Shown: positions 1 through 9,422, counted from the first letter of the stretch. The stretch: DNA of 64,000 nt from JBNKFV01 sp050289485 (GCA_050289485.1 JBNKFV010000010.1:42397-106396); one strand, 5' to 3'. Program-made: numbers and translations. Notes: generated by a model not told the origin, from the sequence alone.

Positions 1-1
1 A

Positions 2-310
2 CCGTTTCACATTGCATTGATTCCCATTAATGCGCACAAATCACCGGCGGTTACCGAAAAATGTGAGGCGCTTTACAGCGAACTTAAGGCAGCAGGCTAT
101 GATGTACTGTATATGGACGAAGCCAAGGCGCGCTTAGGTGTAATGCTGGCTGATACCGAACTGATGGGCATTCCACATCGCATCGTGGTCGGCGATCGCG
201 GCCTGGAAGCGGGTACGTTGGAATACAAAAAACGCAGCGATGCCGACAAACAGGAGATTCCAGCAGGGAGCCTGATGGCATTTCTGCGTGAGCAAATCAA
301 ACTGGCCTGA
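2..310 (+). CDS. proS: Prolyl-tRNA synthetase, C-terminal fragment
   Basis: The reading frame is open from base 2, so this is the 3' end of a gene that begins outside the window. The visible ~103 residues match the C-terminal anticodon-binding domain of class II prolyl-tRNA synthetase: PFHIALIPIN near the edge, then a stretch containing GIPHRIVVGDRGLEAG and a final YKKRSDADKQEIP segment, both characteristic of bacterial ProS. The enzyme charges tRNA-Pro in the cytoplasm. The TTG at 17 is an internal Leu codon, not the start. The lytic transglycosylase gene follows after 5 bases. Confidence 0.9.
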   Translation, partial: PFHIALIPINAHKSPAVTEKCEALYSELKAAGYDVLYMDEAKARLGVMLADTELMGIPHRIVVGDRGLEAGTLEYKKRSDADKQEIPAGSLMAFLREQIKLA

Positions 311-315
311 TAACC

Positions 316-942
316 ATGCACATAGCCGCGCCCTTTTCATTACCTGTTAAGTCACCAAAAAGGGCGCGTCTTCTGCCAAAGCCACTGCTTTTAGCAGGTT
401 TGCTTTGCGTTGCAATGCTCTGCTTGAGCATCAACAGCTACGCCGGACCTGACGTCGATCCAGAACTACGTGAGCTGCTACGCAACGCCATTAACGAGTC
501 TGACAGTTTCGTGGATAAATACGATGCCGAAGTCTGGTTAACGGCCATGTCGTCGCGACTGCAACCCTTTATTCAAGACAACGAACAACGCCTGCACTTT
601 TTGCGTAATGTACATTACCACGCAACTAAAGCCGGGCTGCGCCCGGAAATTGTCTTAGCGGTTATCGAGGTGGAAAGCCGTTTCGACCGCTATGCGGTGT
701 CGCGTGTTGGCGCGCAGGGAGTAATGCAGGTTATGCCGTTTTGGAAAAACGAAATTGGCCGCCCAGACGATAACCTCATCGAACTGAATACCAACTTACA
801 ATATGGCTGTACCATTCTGAAACATTATCTCGACAAAGCCGAAGGCCGTTTGGCCGAAGCATTGGCCCGCTACAACGGCAGCTATGGCAGCTACCGTTAC
901 AGCATTAAGGTGATGGATGCCTGGGAAAAACGCTGGCGTTAA
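316..942 (+). CDS. Lytic murein transglycosylase (SLT family)
   Basis: 208-residue protein with a hydrophobic N-terminal stretch (about residues 24-43) ending in SYAG, read as a signal peptide or anchor. The C-terminal half is a soluble lytic transglycosylase domain: VIEVESRFD supplies the catalytic Glu in the ES motif, followed by GAQGVMQVMP and a late ALARYNGSYG stretch, all standard SLT landmarks. The enzyme would cleave peptidoglycan glycan strands in the periplasm with 1,6-anhydro product formation. It is short for the family and carries no LysM or other binding domain. It lies 5 bases after proS and converges on eptA, whose stop is 30 bases away. Confidence 0.88.
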   Translation: MHIAAPFSLPVKSPKRARLLPKPLLLAGLLCVAMLCLSINSYAGPDVDPELRELLRNAINESDSFVDKYDAEVWLTAMSSRLQPFIQDNEQRLHFLRNVHYHATKAGLRPEIVLAVIEVESRFDRYAVSRVGAQGVMQVMPFWKNEIGRPDDNLIELNTNLQYGCTILKHYLDKAEGRLAEALARYNGSYGSYRYSIKVMDAWEKRWR

Positions 943-972
943 AATAGATTAGCCAGGGCCTTTTAACAGGTC

Positions 973-2637
973 CTAAGAGCCTGCGCCATCAGCAGCTTCG
1001 GTTTGATTGGCCAGGCGGTGCCCACAGTTCCAGTTACTGGCAAAATCTAAACTTGCATCATACAAACGGGTTTCTACTGACATGAGCCCCAACACCGAGT
1101 GCGACAGCATATCCTGGCTCACCCGCCCCTCCGGTTTTCTCATACAGTGCGATTGCCAGCGCTTATCGGTTTTAAAAGGCTCAGATACCCACACTAATGC
1201 TGGCACATGAGTCTGTTCCGCAGGCGCTACACTGTATGGCATACCGTGCAAGTACAAACCGCTTTCACCCAGTGATTCACCGTGGTCAGACATGTAAATC
1301 AAAGCGGTATCGTAGCGGTCCTGCGCATGGCTCAAACGCTCCACCATTTGCGCCACCATGTAGTCGGTATAACGAATGGTATTGTCGTACGTATTGCGCA
1401 ACTCTTCGGCAGTGCAATTTTGAATATCGCTGCGCTGGCAATCCGGCACAAAATACCGATGTGCTTCAGGGTAGCGACGATAATAGGTGGGACCGTGGCT
1501 ACCGATAACATGCATCACAATCACACGTTCGTGAATATTTTCATCCGCTAATAACTGATCCAGGTAAGGTAACATGACCTCGTCGTAACAATATTCGCCA
1601 TCACAACCGTCATGACTGGCAGACAAGTCCATATTGATAGACGACACTCGATCACACACGCCTTTACAACCGCTGTCGTTGTCGATCCATGTCACGTCGA
1701 CCCCCGCTTTGGTTAATACATCGAGCAGGTTATCCTGATTGGCAGCCACGCGTTTTTCAAAGTTTTCGTGCTTTAAAAACGAAAACATGCAGGGCACCGA
1801 CACCGCCGTTGCAGTACCGCAAGATTCCACTGAACCCAGCGACACCATATTTAATGGTTTGGTAAAACTATTGGTTGCACGGGGGTAGCCATTGTATTCG
1901 TAGTTGGCTGCGCGAGCAGTTTCACCCACGACGATCACCAAAAAGCGAGCTTTCGCCTGATTATCAGGTTTAACAATCTTTGCATCGTTACCTAACGACA
2001 AGTATTTTAACGGTTCCGACAACACGTTGCGATTCAAGTAATTCGTACTACTGTACAGATATTCTGTTGGCACAATATAGCGTTGCACTCCCTGATTATT
2101 GCGCCCCACCGCAGCGTAATCTTCGTAAAACCCCCAGGCGATCCCCAAAATCATCAGCACAGAGGCAGCAATACCGGCAAAACGGAATCCAAGCTCACCC
2201 CAGAAGGAACGATACTCTATCGATAAACGCCACAGGAGCCCGGCAGGAATCATACCCAACACCAGCACAAACGAGATAGAGGCCAGATTAAAATAGCTCG
2301 CCGCCTCACTGGCATCCGTCTCAACAATGTTTTCGATCATCCCGTAATTGAAAACAATACCGTATTCATAGGATGCATACGAGGCCCCGGCAGATACAAT
2401 CAACAGCGGAATAAAAAGTAGTTTGGTTACCCCTTTAATCACCAACAGTGAAAACAATATATACAATATGCAAAACAGAAAAACGGGGACCGTTAGCGCA
2501 AACCAAAGATTGTAATTTTCCAACGAGAAAATGTAGCCATAAACACGAGAGAAAAACGGCCAATTTAATACGCAGGTAAAGTATCCAGCTAACAAAAGCA
2601 GTAGGTAGTGACTTTTAAGGCCTGCGCGGCGCGGCAT
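973..2637 (-). CDS. eptA: Phosphoethanolamine transferase (EptA/PmrC type)
   Basis: 554-residue inner-membrane enzyme with about five hydrophobic segments in the first ~170 residues, followed by a periplasmic sulfatase-fold domain. The nucleophile motif GETARAAN places the catalytic Thr at residue 240. Later metal-binding landmarks are visible: GSHGPTYYRRYP, YMSDHGESLGE and the final HLHG-type His (LYLHGMPYS). Cysteine pairs typical of the family (SCGTA, CDGEYCYDE) are present. The family transfers phosphoethanolamine from phosphatidylethanolamine to lipid A and so lowers sensitivity to cationic peptides; the lipid A target is inferred. GGAG lies 7 bases before the ATG. A tandem CTTAAN array 64-113 bases upstream looks like its regulatory region. 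Confidence 0.9.
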   Translation of the reverse strand: MPRRAGLKSHYLLLLLAGYFTCVLNWPFFSRVYGYIFSLENYNLWFALTVPVFLFCILYILFSLLVIKGVTKLLFIPLLIVSAGASYASYEYGIVFNYGMIENIVETDASEAASYFNLASISFVLVLGMIPAGLLWRLSIEYRSFWGELGFRFAGIAASVLMILGIAWGFYEDYAAVGRNNQGVQRYIVPTEYLYSSTNYLNRNVLSEPLKYLSLGNDAKIVKPDNQAKARFLVIVVGETARAANYEYNGYPRATNSFTKPLNMVSLGSVESCGTATAVSVPCMFSFLKHENFEKRVAANQDNLLDVLTKAGVDVTWIDNDSGCKGVCDRVSSINMDLSASHDGCDGEYCYDEVMLPYLDQLLADENIHERVIVMHVIGSHGPTYYRRYPEAHRYFVPDCQRSDIQNCTAEELRNTYDNTIRYTDYMVAQMVERLSHAQDRYDTALIYMSDHGESLGESGLYLHGMPYSVAPAEQTHVPALVWVSEPFKTDKRWQSHCMRKPEGRVSQDMLSHSVLGLMSVETRLYDASLDFASNWNCGHRLANQTEAADGAGS

Positions 2638-2700
2638 AACGGTTCTCCATCTGAAGGACTAGCTTATTAGGGCATGTCATTCAAACGATACCGTGGTCAA

Positions 2701-2750
2701 CTTAAAAGTAACTTAATGGCAACTTAAATAAAACTTAAGGTTAGCTTAAC
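2701..2750. promoter_or_regulatory. Array of five CTTAAN boxes at exact 11-bp spacing (PmrA-box-like)
   Basis: Hexamers CTTAAA (2701), CTTAAT (2712), CTTAAA (2723), CTTAAG (2734) and CTTAAC (2745) follow one another with exactly 5 bases between each. An 11-bp direct-repeat period is the usual footprint of OmpR/PhoB-class response regulators, and CTTAA hexamers separated by 5 bases are the published form of the PmrA box. The array lies between the stop of the diguanylate cyclase gene and the start of eptA, a classical PmrA target. No pmrAB-like pair is in the window, so the binding protein is inferred. Confidence 0.7.
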
Positions 2751-2766
2751 AAGGCTCCGAACGGCG

Positions 2767-3798
2767 TTAAGATGCTTCACATTCGTAGATATGATACTGA
2801 TTACGGCCTTGGGCTTTGGACTCATACATCGCCATATCGGAGTTGCGAATAAGCTCATCAAAATCATAGCCTACATCACCGGCATAGCTCACACCAATGC
2901 TCGACGTAATATGCAAGGTATGACGTTCGATAGAAAACGGCCTCCGCAATGCCGTTACGATACGGTCGGCAATATTGATGGCATTTTTGCGGGCGTTGGT
3001 GCCGGCAATAGACAAAGCAAATTCGTCACCGGATATGCGGGCAAAATTCACCACAAAACCGCGTTCAATAATCACTTCGTCGGCACGCAGCAACGCCGTA
3101 ATACGCTGCGCAAACGCCATTAATATTTTATCCCCCACATCATGGCCATAGTGATCATTGATTTGTTTAAAATTATCCAGGTCGATAAAAAACAACGCCA
3201 CCTCATGACCCATCTCTCTGCGCTGCTGTAAATCCTGACGCAGCCATTCGGCAAACCCTTTGCGATTGTATACTTTCGTAAGATAGTCGTGATTGGCATC
3301 AAACTCTAATGCCCGCTTCTGTCGTTCTACCAGCCAGGAAAAATTAGACGCTAACAAAATAGTTAACACCAATGCCACAACAACCCGTATAAGCAGATCA
3401 GGTGGCATCACAAAGCTGGCAGCCACTAAGTTGACGGTAACGAAAACTGCACAAATCACAATGGCGTAGTAAAAAGCAAATACGTAAAAGAAGGCACAAC
3501 AAATGGGAAATAGAAGGATAACGCCACGAATGCCATAAAAGTAGCAGGTTAACGTAAGTGTTAACAGCTGTAGGAGAAAAAAGATGGCGTACCACACTAC
3601 CATCGGCCGGTTTACAGCCAGCTGACGCAAAGCAACAACACAGACCATAGCCGAACCAAATGCCAGCACTGCAATAGTGTTTGTACCCGAAAACCAATGG
3701 CTGGCGCTATAGCCTAGCGAGATCAAGGCAGCGGCAATGTGCAATACAAAGGCATAGCCTCGCCCAAGATTGGACATTATTGTACTGTTAAAAATCAC
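2767..3798 (-). CDS. Membrane-bound diguanylate cyclase (GGDEF)
   Basis: 343-residue protein. The first ~155 residues form about five or six transmembrane helices without a recognisable sensor domain; residues ~170-340 are a GGDEF domain with DYLTKVYNRKGF, FFIDLDNFKQINDHYGHDVG and the active-site variant RISGDEF, where Ser replaces the first Gly, a substitution still compatible with activity in many cyclases. It would make cyclic di-GMP at the cytoplasmic face. No EAL domain and no obvious RxxD inhibitory site are seen. The open frame begins with GTG at 3798; an ATG at 3774 (MSNLGRG) is an alternative start, and neither has a strong ribosome-binding site. Its stop lies 17 bases from the CTTAAN array of eptA. 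Confidence 0.88.
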   Translation of the reverse strand: MIFNSTIMSNLGRGYAFVLHIAAALISLGYSASHWFSGTNTIAVLAFGSAMVCVVALRQLAVNRPMVVWYAIFFLLQLLTLTLTCYFYGIRGVILLFPICCAFFYVFAFYYAIVICAVFVTVNLVAASFVMPPDLLIRVVVALVLTILLASNFSWLVERQKRALEFDANHDYLTKVYNRKGFAEWLRQDLQQRREMGHEVALFFIDLDNFKQINDHYGHDVGDKILMAFAQRITALLRADEVIIERGFVVNFARISGDEFALSIAGTNARKNAINIADRIVTALRRPFSIERHTLHITSSIGVSYAGDVGYDFDELIRNSDMAMYESKAQGRNQYHIYECEAS

Positions 3799-3864
3799 AA
3801 CCTTACCGTACCTTCACAAATAAACCGTCCATTGGGCGCTTGTTTTATTATTTTAGCACTTTAT

Positions 3865-5865
3865 TTATGACACCAGTGGCGGCAATGGGCAATCCAGTAA
3901 TTCTGCCACCGCACGCAGCATTAATTGTTCCTCACACTGCACAATGCCGTCGGCGTTAATGGACGCCACCATGGCTTTTAGCACCACCGGCTTATGCAAT
4001 GGCCGTAACCGACGCAAGCTTTCCACGGCCTGCTCAAGCTGTTGAATACTCACGAGCTGCTGTGGGAAATCTTGCCGTTGCCGCATTGAAAGCTGTGTTA
4101 ATCCAGCATTCAGCGCCTGTAACGGGTCAATCGATTGACCATGTTCGGCCAATACCGTGAGCATTACCAACAATGGTTTTTTCAGCTGCCCCAATGACTT
4201 GCCCAACCCCACATAAGGCTTGCGCCGATGGGTGAATAACAAAATGTACAAGCACCACTCAGTAAAATCCACAACTTTGTCATGGGCAATTAACTGGCGA
4301 CAATTCTTCGAAAAAACATCGTACTGCCGATCGGACATTCTGCGCAACGCTGGCATGCATAAGTGCACAATGGAGAGAACATCCCATTCTTCCTTCAATG
4401 CTAATAGCTTACAAATCGTCTCCATTTGTTTGTAGGTAGCAGGGTGCGCCGACTGCTGTAAAAATGCCAGTTGAGACGCCTTAATCTTCGCATCCCCACT
4501 CAGCAGCAACCCGTAAATCACCGCGCGCGCCAAATAGGGCTCGTGACACGCCGCATGTAATGCCTCGGGTAAACCATCAATAAATGCATCAGCTGTGGCA
4601 ATCTGTTGGGGTGTGACAGCACCCACGTCGTCGGCAATACTATCGAGGGTAAATTCGATAGGTTTACCACCGTGATGCGGCTGATCCAATGTACCTTGAT
4701 CCGTTGTACCTTGCATACTGGCTGCAGCAACGGCCCCGGTGACTACCGCACCCACCACATCCATGCCAGCCTGGCTTTTTTTCTGCATACCTTGATAATC
4801 TTCAGCATACACCCCTACGTGCCCGCGATCTGGGGTGATATATTGCTGGTCCCAGTTGGGCTGAATGCGCTGGATACGCTCTGCCAGTGGCGGGTGCGTG
4901 TTGGTCCAGCGGAGAAAACTGGGCTCCATGCTTTGGCCGAAATACAAGTGATTGTAGGTTTCTGCCTCGGCCGTTAAAAATCGCGAGCCTTCGAGATGGC
5001 CGCCGATTTTTTTCAGGGCATTGCCGATGCCGTCTGGGTTGCGGGTAAACTGAACTGCCGAGGCATCTGCCAGAAATTCACGCTGACGACTCACCGCGGC
5101 TTTGATCAGACCACCAAAAAACGTACCGCCATAACCAATGGCCATCAGTGCGAATCCGGCGAGGATTGCCCTGCCGTCACTTTTGCGGCTGCGCCCGACA
5201 GCGCTGCCACGCACAATAAAATGCCCGATCAAACCAATCAGTAAGATCCCGTGTAACAAGGCTACCAGGCGCATATTCAAACGCATGTCGCCGTTGTAGA
5301 TATGACTGAACTCGTGGGCTACCACCCCTTGCAACTCATCTCGGGTAAGATGATTAATGCAACCTCTGGTAACCCCGATGACCGCATCGCGTAGCGTGTA
5401 ACCGGCAGCAAACGCATTGATGCAATTGTCGTCGATCACATAAACCTCTGGTACCGGGCTGCCGGAGGCAATGGCCATTTCTTCCACTACATTGAGTATT
5501 TTGCGTTCGGCGGCGTCGGTGGTATTGGGGCTGATAGGTACCCCTCCTAATGCTTCGGCTACGGCACTACCACCAGCACGAATCTCCAGCCATTTATAGG
5601 CGCTGCCCATTAGCACCACGGTAACAACGGCTAGCGTGGTCCACAACCCCACATCAGATAACAGCAAATCGGCAAAATGCTGAAGTAACCCATGGCCCTG
5701 CCCATTGATCAGGGCCTGGCCGGCTTCAGGCTTGCTGTAAAAATAAAAACCGACTGCTATCACCCATACTGTAACCAGAATAAGTGTAGTAACTGCAAGC
5801 AATAGCAAAATAACCAGTAGACGCGTGCGCTTGCGCGCAACGTCCTGGTGTTGAAAGAAGTTCAT
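3865..5865 (-). CDS. M48 family membrane metalloprotease with long C-terminal region
   Basis: 666 residues. Transmembrane segments lie near residues 17-42, 73-90, 200-222 and 235-255. The zinc motif HEFSH is at residues 184-188, in the setting VVAHEFSHIYNGDMRLN, and the third ligand is probably the Glu in SRQREFLADASAV. This is an HtpX/Ste24-type protease of the cytoplasmic membrane, but about 300 residues longer than HtpX; the C-terminal half (from ~residue 400) is an alpha-helical region with no motif I recognise. It starts 30 bases after the lemA-like gene, and LemA plus M48 protease is a recurrent pair in bacteria, which supports a joint role in envelope protein turnover. Confidence 0.87.
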   Translation of the reverse strand: MNFFQHQDVARKRTRLLVILLLLAVTTLILVTVWVIAVGFYFYSKPEAGQALINGQGHGLLQHFADLLLSDVGLWTTLAVVTVVLMGSAYKWLEIRAGGSAVAEALGGVPISPNTTDAAERKILNVVEEMAIASGSPVPEVYVIDDNCINAFAAGYTLRDAVIGVTRGCINHLTRDELQGVVAHEFSHIYNGDMRLNMRLVALLHGILLIGLIGHFIVRGSAVGRSRKSDGRAILAGFALMAIGYGGTFFGGLIKAAVSRQREFLADASAVQFTRNPDGIGNALKKIGGHLEGSRFLTAEAETYNHLYFGQSMEPSFLRWTNTHPPLAERIQRIQPNWDQQYITPDRGHVGVYAEDYQGMQKKSQAGMDVVGAVVTGAVAAASMQGTTDQGTLDQPHHGGKPIEFTLDSIADDVGAVTPQQIATADAFIDGLPEALHAACHEPYLARAVIYGLLLSGDAKIKASQLAFLQQSAHPATYKQMETICKLLALKEEWDVLSIVHLCMPALRRMSDRQYDVFSKNCRQLIAHDKVVDFTEWCLYILLFTHRRKPYVGLGKSLGQLKKPLLVMLTVLAEHGQSIDPLQALNAGLTQLSMRQRQDFPQQLVSIQQLEQAVESLRRLRPLHKPVVLKAMVASINADGIVQCEEQLMLRAVAELLDCPLPPLVS

Positions 5866-5895
5866 GATGACGCCCCGGAGCCTGCTTGTGGAAAA

Positions 5896-6489
5896 TTAGA
5901 AACTCACGTTAGGGGCAACCTGAATCGCTTCAGAGTCAGCAAACTCAAGCAACTCAGCATCGCGCTTATGGCCTAGCAGGTTGGCAAAAAACACCGGTGG
6001 AAAGCTCTGGCGATAGGTGTTGTATTCAGTTACCGAGTCGTTGTATCCCTGGCGGGCAAACGCAACCTTGTTTTCGGTACTGGTGAGTTCTTCTGTAAGT
6101 TGGGCCATATTCTGGTTGGCTTTCAGATCTGGGTAAGCCTCAACGACCACGTTCAGTTTACTCAGGGCGCTGGACAACATGCCTTCGGCACCGGCGAGCT
6201 GTTGCATCAACTGCGCGTTACCCGGATCGCTGGCGGCAGCTTGTAAACCACCCAGTGCAGCGTTACGGGCCGAAATAACCGCTTCCAGGGTATCTCGCTC
6301 GTGTTTTAAATAGCCCTTTGCAGTTTCGACCAGATTGGGGATTAAGTCGTAACGACGCTTGAGTTGTACTTCGATTTGGGCAAAGGCGTTTTCATAGCGC
6401 TGACGCAGTGCCACCAACTTGTTGTAGATGGCAATAACGTAAACAACCAGCACTGCCAGAACAATGAGAGTGATCATACCCGAAGACAT
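5896..6489 (-). CDS. LemA family protein
   Basis: 197 residues with one N-terminal transmembrane helix (about 5-23) and a long helical domain. Landmarks of LemA are clear: YNKLVALRQRYENAFAQIEV, LKRRYDLIPNLVETAKGY, and the ending with ARQGYNDSVTEYNTYRQSFP. LemA proteins are membrane-anchored and mostly facing outward; their biochemical role is not settled. AGGGA stands 6 bases before the ATG. It is the first gene of a probable two-gene operon with the M48 protease. Confidence 0.92.
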   Translation of the reverse strand: MSSGMITLIVLAVLVVYVIAIYNKLVALRQRYENAFAQIEVQLKRRYDLIPNLVETAKGYLKHERDTLEAVISARNAALGGLQAAASDPGNAQLMQQLAGAEGMLSSALSKLNVVVEAYPDLKANQNMAQLTEELTSTENKVAFARQGYNDSVTEYNTYRQSFPPVFFANLLGHKRDAELLEFADSEAIQVAPNVSF

Positions 6490-6547
6490 AGTGATTCCCT
6501 ATTTTAGTGAACGTTAAGATGTACATAACCGCTTTTTTTGAATGATC

Positions 6548-8092
6548 CTACAACTCGGACGACCTTTCTTGTGCTTCGTGCACATTTTTTGATTTACCAG
6601 GGTCAACCCAGCGCAATGGCGTGGGGTGTAACTCTGATAACGGCATCGACAGGCTGTTAGCCATGACTACCCGCACGTGCTCGCGGCGCAATTGGCGCGG
6701 CTCCGGCACACCGCAGGAGTGAGCCAGCACGGCAACAGCGTGGCTGGTGTTAGCATGATACTGTGCCACTCGCTGGGCTTTATCCGCTGGCACAAGGCCA
6801 TACTGCAATTCTTTGTTATGGGTAGTCACACCCGTAGGGCAGGTATTTTTATTACACTGCATGGCCTGAATACACCCCAGTGAAAACATAAAGCCGCGGG
6901 CGGTATTGATAAAATCAGCACCGCTGGCCAGTGCCCAGGCAATTTTAGCCGGTGTAATCAGCTTACCAGAGGCAATCACCTTGATGCGGTCACGCAGGCC
7001 ACGGGCTTCGAGCTGATCTACCAGCCAGGGCAAACTTTCATTGATAGGCAGTCCCATATAGTCGAGCAACGGCTGCGGCGCCGCGCCAGAACCCCCGGTG
7101 GCACTGTCGAGCGTAATAAAGTCTGGCGCCTGTGCCAAACCACGTTGGCCAATTTCCACCAACAGGTCATTGATCCAACGCTGCTCACCCATAACAAATT
7201 TAAAGCCCACTGGTTTACCCGTTACTTCGCGTATTTCATTGATGCGGTCAAGCAGCTCAGTCACATTGTGAATATCATGATGGCCATTCGGGCTGATGGA
7301 GGCCTGCCCTTGGGGAATACCACGAATTTCAGCGATTTCAGCAGTCACTTTTTCGGCCGGTAAAATACCACCCTTGCCCGGCTTGGCGCCTTGACTGAGT
7401 TTGATCTCAAACATTTTGATCTGTGGGTTTTCGCCCAGTGCTTTCAATTTGTCGAAATCCAGTGAGCCATCGTCGTTGCGCACGCCGTATTTGGCCGTAC
7501 CAATCTGCATCACAATGTCGGCCCCGCCCGACAAGTGGTAAGGGCTTAAACCACCCTCACCCGTATTTAACCAACAGCCTGCCTGCGCGGCACCAGCGCT
7601 AAGCGCCTCAACAGCCGGGCGTGACAACGCGCCGAAACTCATGGCCGAGATATTAATGAGTGATCGTGTTGTATAGGGCTCGCGACAAAAGGGCCCGACG
7701 GTAACCGGCGCAGGCAGCAGTGCGTCTTCATCCTGTACAGGAAAACCCGCATTCATAAACAAGTAAGAACCGGGTTTGCTCAAATCAAGGGTAGAACCAA
7801 AGGCTAAATTGGTGTCGAGGTTTTTCGCTGCACGGTAAGCCCAGCCGCGCTCGGCACGATTAAACGGCAGCTCTTCCCGATCCATGGCAAAGAAGTATTG
7901 GCGAAAAAACTCACCCAGGTGCTCAAACAAATAGCGAAAACGCCCAATTACCGGATAATTGCGGCGTATAGCGTGGCTTTTCTGGCGTTTGTCGGTGAAG
8001 TACATGCCGGCCACCCACAATAACCCCACACCAATAACAAAGACAAAAAGAACGGCCAAACCAGAAAAAATATTGAGTGTGTAATCAGACAT
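6548..8092 (-). CDS. FMN-binding glutamate synthase-like protein, membrane-anchored
   Basis: 514 residues. One N-terminal transmembrane helix (about 10-30) precedes a domain homologous to the FMN/synthase part of the large subunit of glutamate synthase: SINISAMSFGALSRPAVEALS-type start, GEGGLSPYH, QIGTAKYGVR, IKLSQGAKPGKGG, DFITLDSATGGSGAAP, and a cysteine group CIQAMQCNKNTCPTGV that fits the 3Fe-4S site. There is no glutaminase domain, so it cannot use glutamine by itself, and its real reaction is unknown for this family (GltB2-like proteins). AAGGA lies before the ATG. It is followed 40 bases upstream by avtA. Confidence 0.85.
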   Translation of the reverse strand: MSDYTLNIFSGLAVLFVFVIGVGLLWVAGMYFTDKRQKSHAIRRNYPVIGRFRYLFEHLGEFFRQYFFAMDREELPFNRAERGWAYRAAKNLDTNLAFGSTLDLSKPGSYLFMNAGFPVQDEDALLPAPVTVGPFCREPYTTRSLINISAMSFGALSRPAVEALSAGAAQAGCWLNTGEGGLSPYHLSGGADIVMQIGTAKYGVRNDDGSLDFDKLKALGENPQIKMFEIKLSQGAKPGKGGILPAEKVTAEIAEIRGIPQGQASISPNGHHDIHNVTELLDRINEIREVTGKPVGFKFVMGEQRWINDLLVEIGQRGLAQAPDFITLDSATGGSGAAPQPLLDYMGLPINESLPWLVDQLEARGLRDRIKVIASGKLITPAKIAWALASGADFINTARGFMFSLGCIQAMQCNKNTCPTGVTTHNKELQYGLVPADKAQRVAQYHANTSHAVAVLAHSCGVPEPRQLRREHVRVVMANSLSMPLSELHPTPLRWVDPGKSKNVHEAQERSSEL

Positions 8093-8132
8093 GCCAGAAT
8101 CCTTTTTGCGATAGCGCTACAGACGGTTAGAT

Positions 8133-9389
8133 TTAATTGCCAGCGTAAACCCGGGCTACTTCATCAGCGATAATAGCAATGCCGCGTGCTAGTAAGTCAG
8201 GCGGCAAACAGTAACTTACCCGCAAACACTCTTGCCGATGCGGCCAGGGCTCAGACAACCCCATAAAGAATTGTTCTCCGGCCAGCACCAGTACCCCACG
8301 CTGTTTTAATCGCTGGTAAAGCATCTGGCTGGTAATGGGCAAATCCTTAAACCACAGCCAGAGAAAAAAGGCGCCTTCCGGCTTGTGGATCTGCACCGGA
8401 TAATCTTTCAATGCTACACGAAAACCATCCAGAGCACGGTCGCAGCTGCTGCGGTAATGGGGTAATAGCACCTGATTGCAAAGCCGGTCGAGTTCGCCGT
8501 TGCTAAAGAACGGCGCAATAAACTCGGGCCCGGTACTACCCACAGCCAAATTCATAATGGTATTGGCCTGTACAAACGCCTTAACAATGTCGGGCCGAGC
8601 CACCACGATACCGGTACGCAGTCCGGGCAACCCCAGTTTAGAAAGGCTCAATAATAATATGGTGTTATCGTTCCAGTGCGGCTGCGCCTTTGAAAACATA
8701 ATATTGGGAAACGGCGTACCGTAGGCCCCGTCGATAATCAGCGGAATATCGCGCTGTTGCGCCAAGGCATCCAGCTTGGCCAACTCATTGTCTGACACCA
8801 CATTACCCGTCGGGTTCGTGGGGCGTGATAAGCACAAAACACCGGTGCTGTCGTCAACCTGCAGGGCCGAAAAATCGACATTGTATTTAAACAGCTGATC
8901 ACCCAGGTCGGTGATGGCAGGGCGCGCTGCGCGGAAAAAATCCGGGGCTAAACCGGCATCGGCATAGCCAATATACTCCGGCGCCAGCGGCAACTGCACT
9001 CGGCGCAAAATGCCATCGTCACCTTCACCGCAAAACAGATTAAACAAAATAAAGAACGCCGACTGACTGCCGTTTGACACCGCAATATGTTCCGGCCCTA
9101 CCGGCCAGCCAAAACGGCTACGCAAATAATCGGCTACTGCGGTTAAAAAAGCCGGGCTTCCTTGCGGCGACTGATACTCACCCAATAGTTTACGACTTTG
9201 CTGTGGCGACGCTGCCAACGCCTGTAAACGCTGCTGAAAAACCTGCGCTGCGGCCGGAATATGAGCAGGATTACCGCCCCCCATCATGATCATATTGGGG
9301 TTAACGTGCAGCGCTTCACCCAGATCATCCATTAACGAGACAATGCCTGAATCGGCGGTTAGCAATTTACCCAAACGGGACAACTTCAT
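8133..9389 (-). CDS. avtA: Valine-pyruvate aminotransferase
   Basis: 418-residue fold-type I PLP aminotransferase. The PLP lysine is K251 in SLSKLGLPGLRTG, and RPTNPTGNVV plus the Asp/Tyr of IIDGAYGTPFPN are cofactor-binding landmarks. The start MKLSRLGKLL and the MMGGGNPAHIP stretch are characteristic of AvtA, which interconverts valine and pyruvate with 2-ketoisovalerate and alanine (transaminase C) in the cytoplasm. Length agrees with the Escherichia coli enzyme. It is probably transcribed after rimO, 33 bases away. Confidence 0.88.
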   Translation of the reverse strand: MKLSRLGKLLTADSGIVSLMDDLGEALHVNPNMIMMGGGNPAHIPAAAQVFQQRLQALAASPQQSRKLLGEYQSPQGSPAFLTAVADYLRSRFGWPVGPEHIAVSNGSQSAFFILFNLFCGEGDDGILRRVQLPLAPEYIGYADAGLAPDFFRAARPAITDLGDQLFKYNVDFSALQVDDSTGVLCLSRPTNPTGNVVSDNELAKLDALAQQRDIPLIIDGAYGTPFPNIMFSKAQPHWNDNTILLLSLSKLGLPGLRTGIVVARPDIVKAFVQANTIMNLAVGSTGPEFIAPFFSNGELDRLCNQVLLPHYRSSCDRALDGFRVALKDYPVQIHKPEGAFFLWLWFKDLPITSQMLYQRLKQRGVLVLAGEQFFMGLSEPWPHRQECLRVSYCLPPDLLARGIAIIADEVARVYAGN

Positions 9390-9422
9390 GTTTTACCCTG
9401 TTCCTTTGCCTGTGCGCGTGAA

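Noticed and set aside
1197..1508. Long frames antisense to eptA and similar long shadow frames in GC-rich genes (for example 45862-46431 and 48264-48818)
   Set aside because: Each lies opposite a gene with clear catalytic motifs; their composition follows from codon use of the real gene.
2767..3798. GGDEF protein as an inactive cyclase because of SGDEF
   Set aside because: Ser at the first position is tolerated in active cyclases and the remaining catalytic residues are intact.
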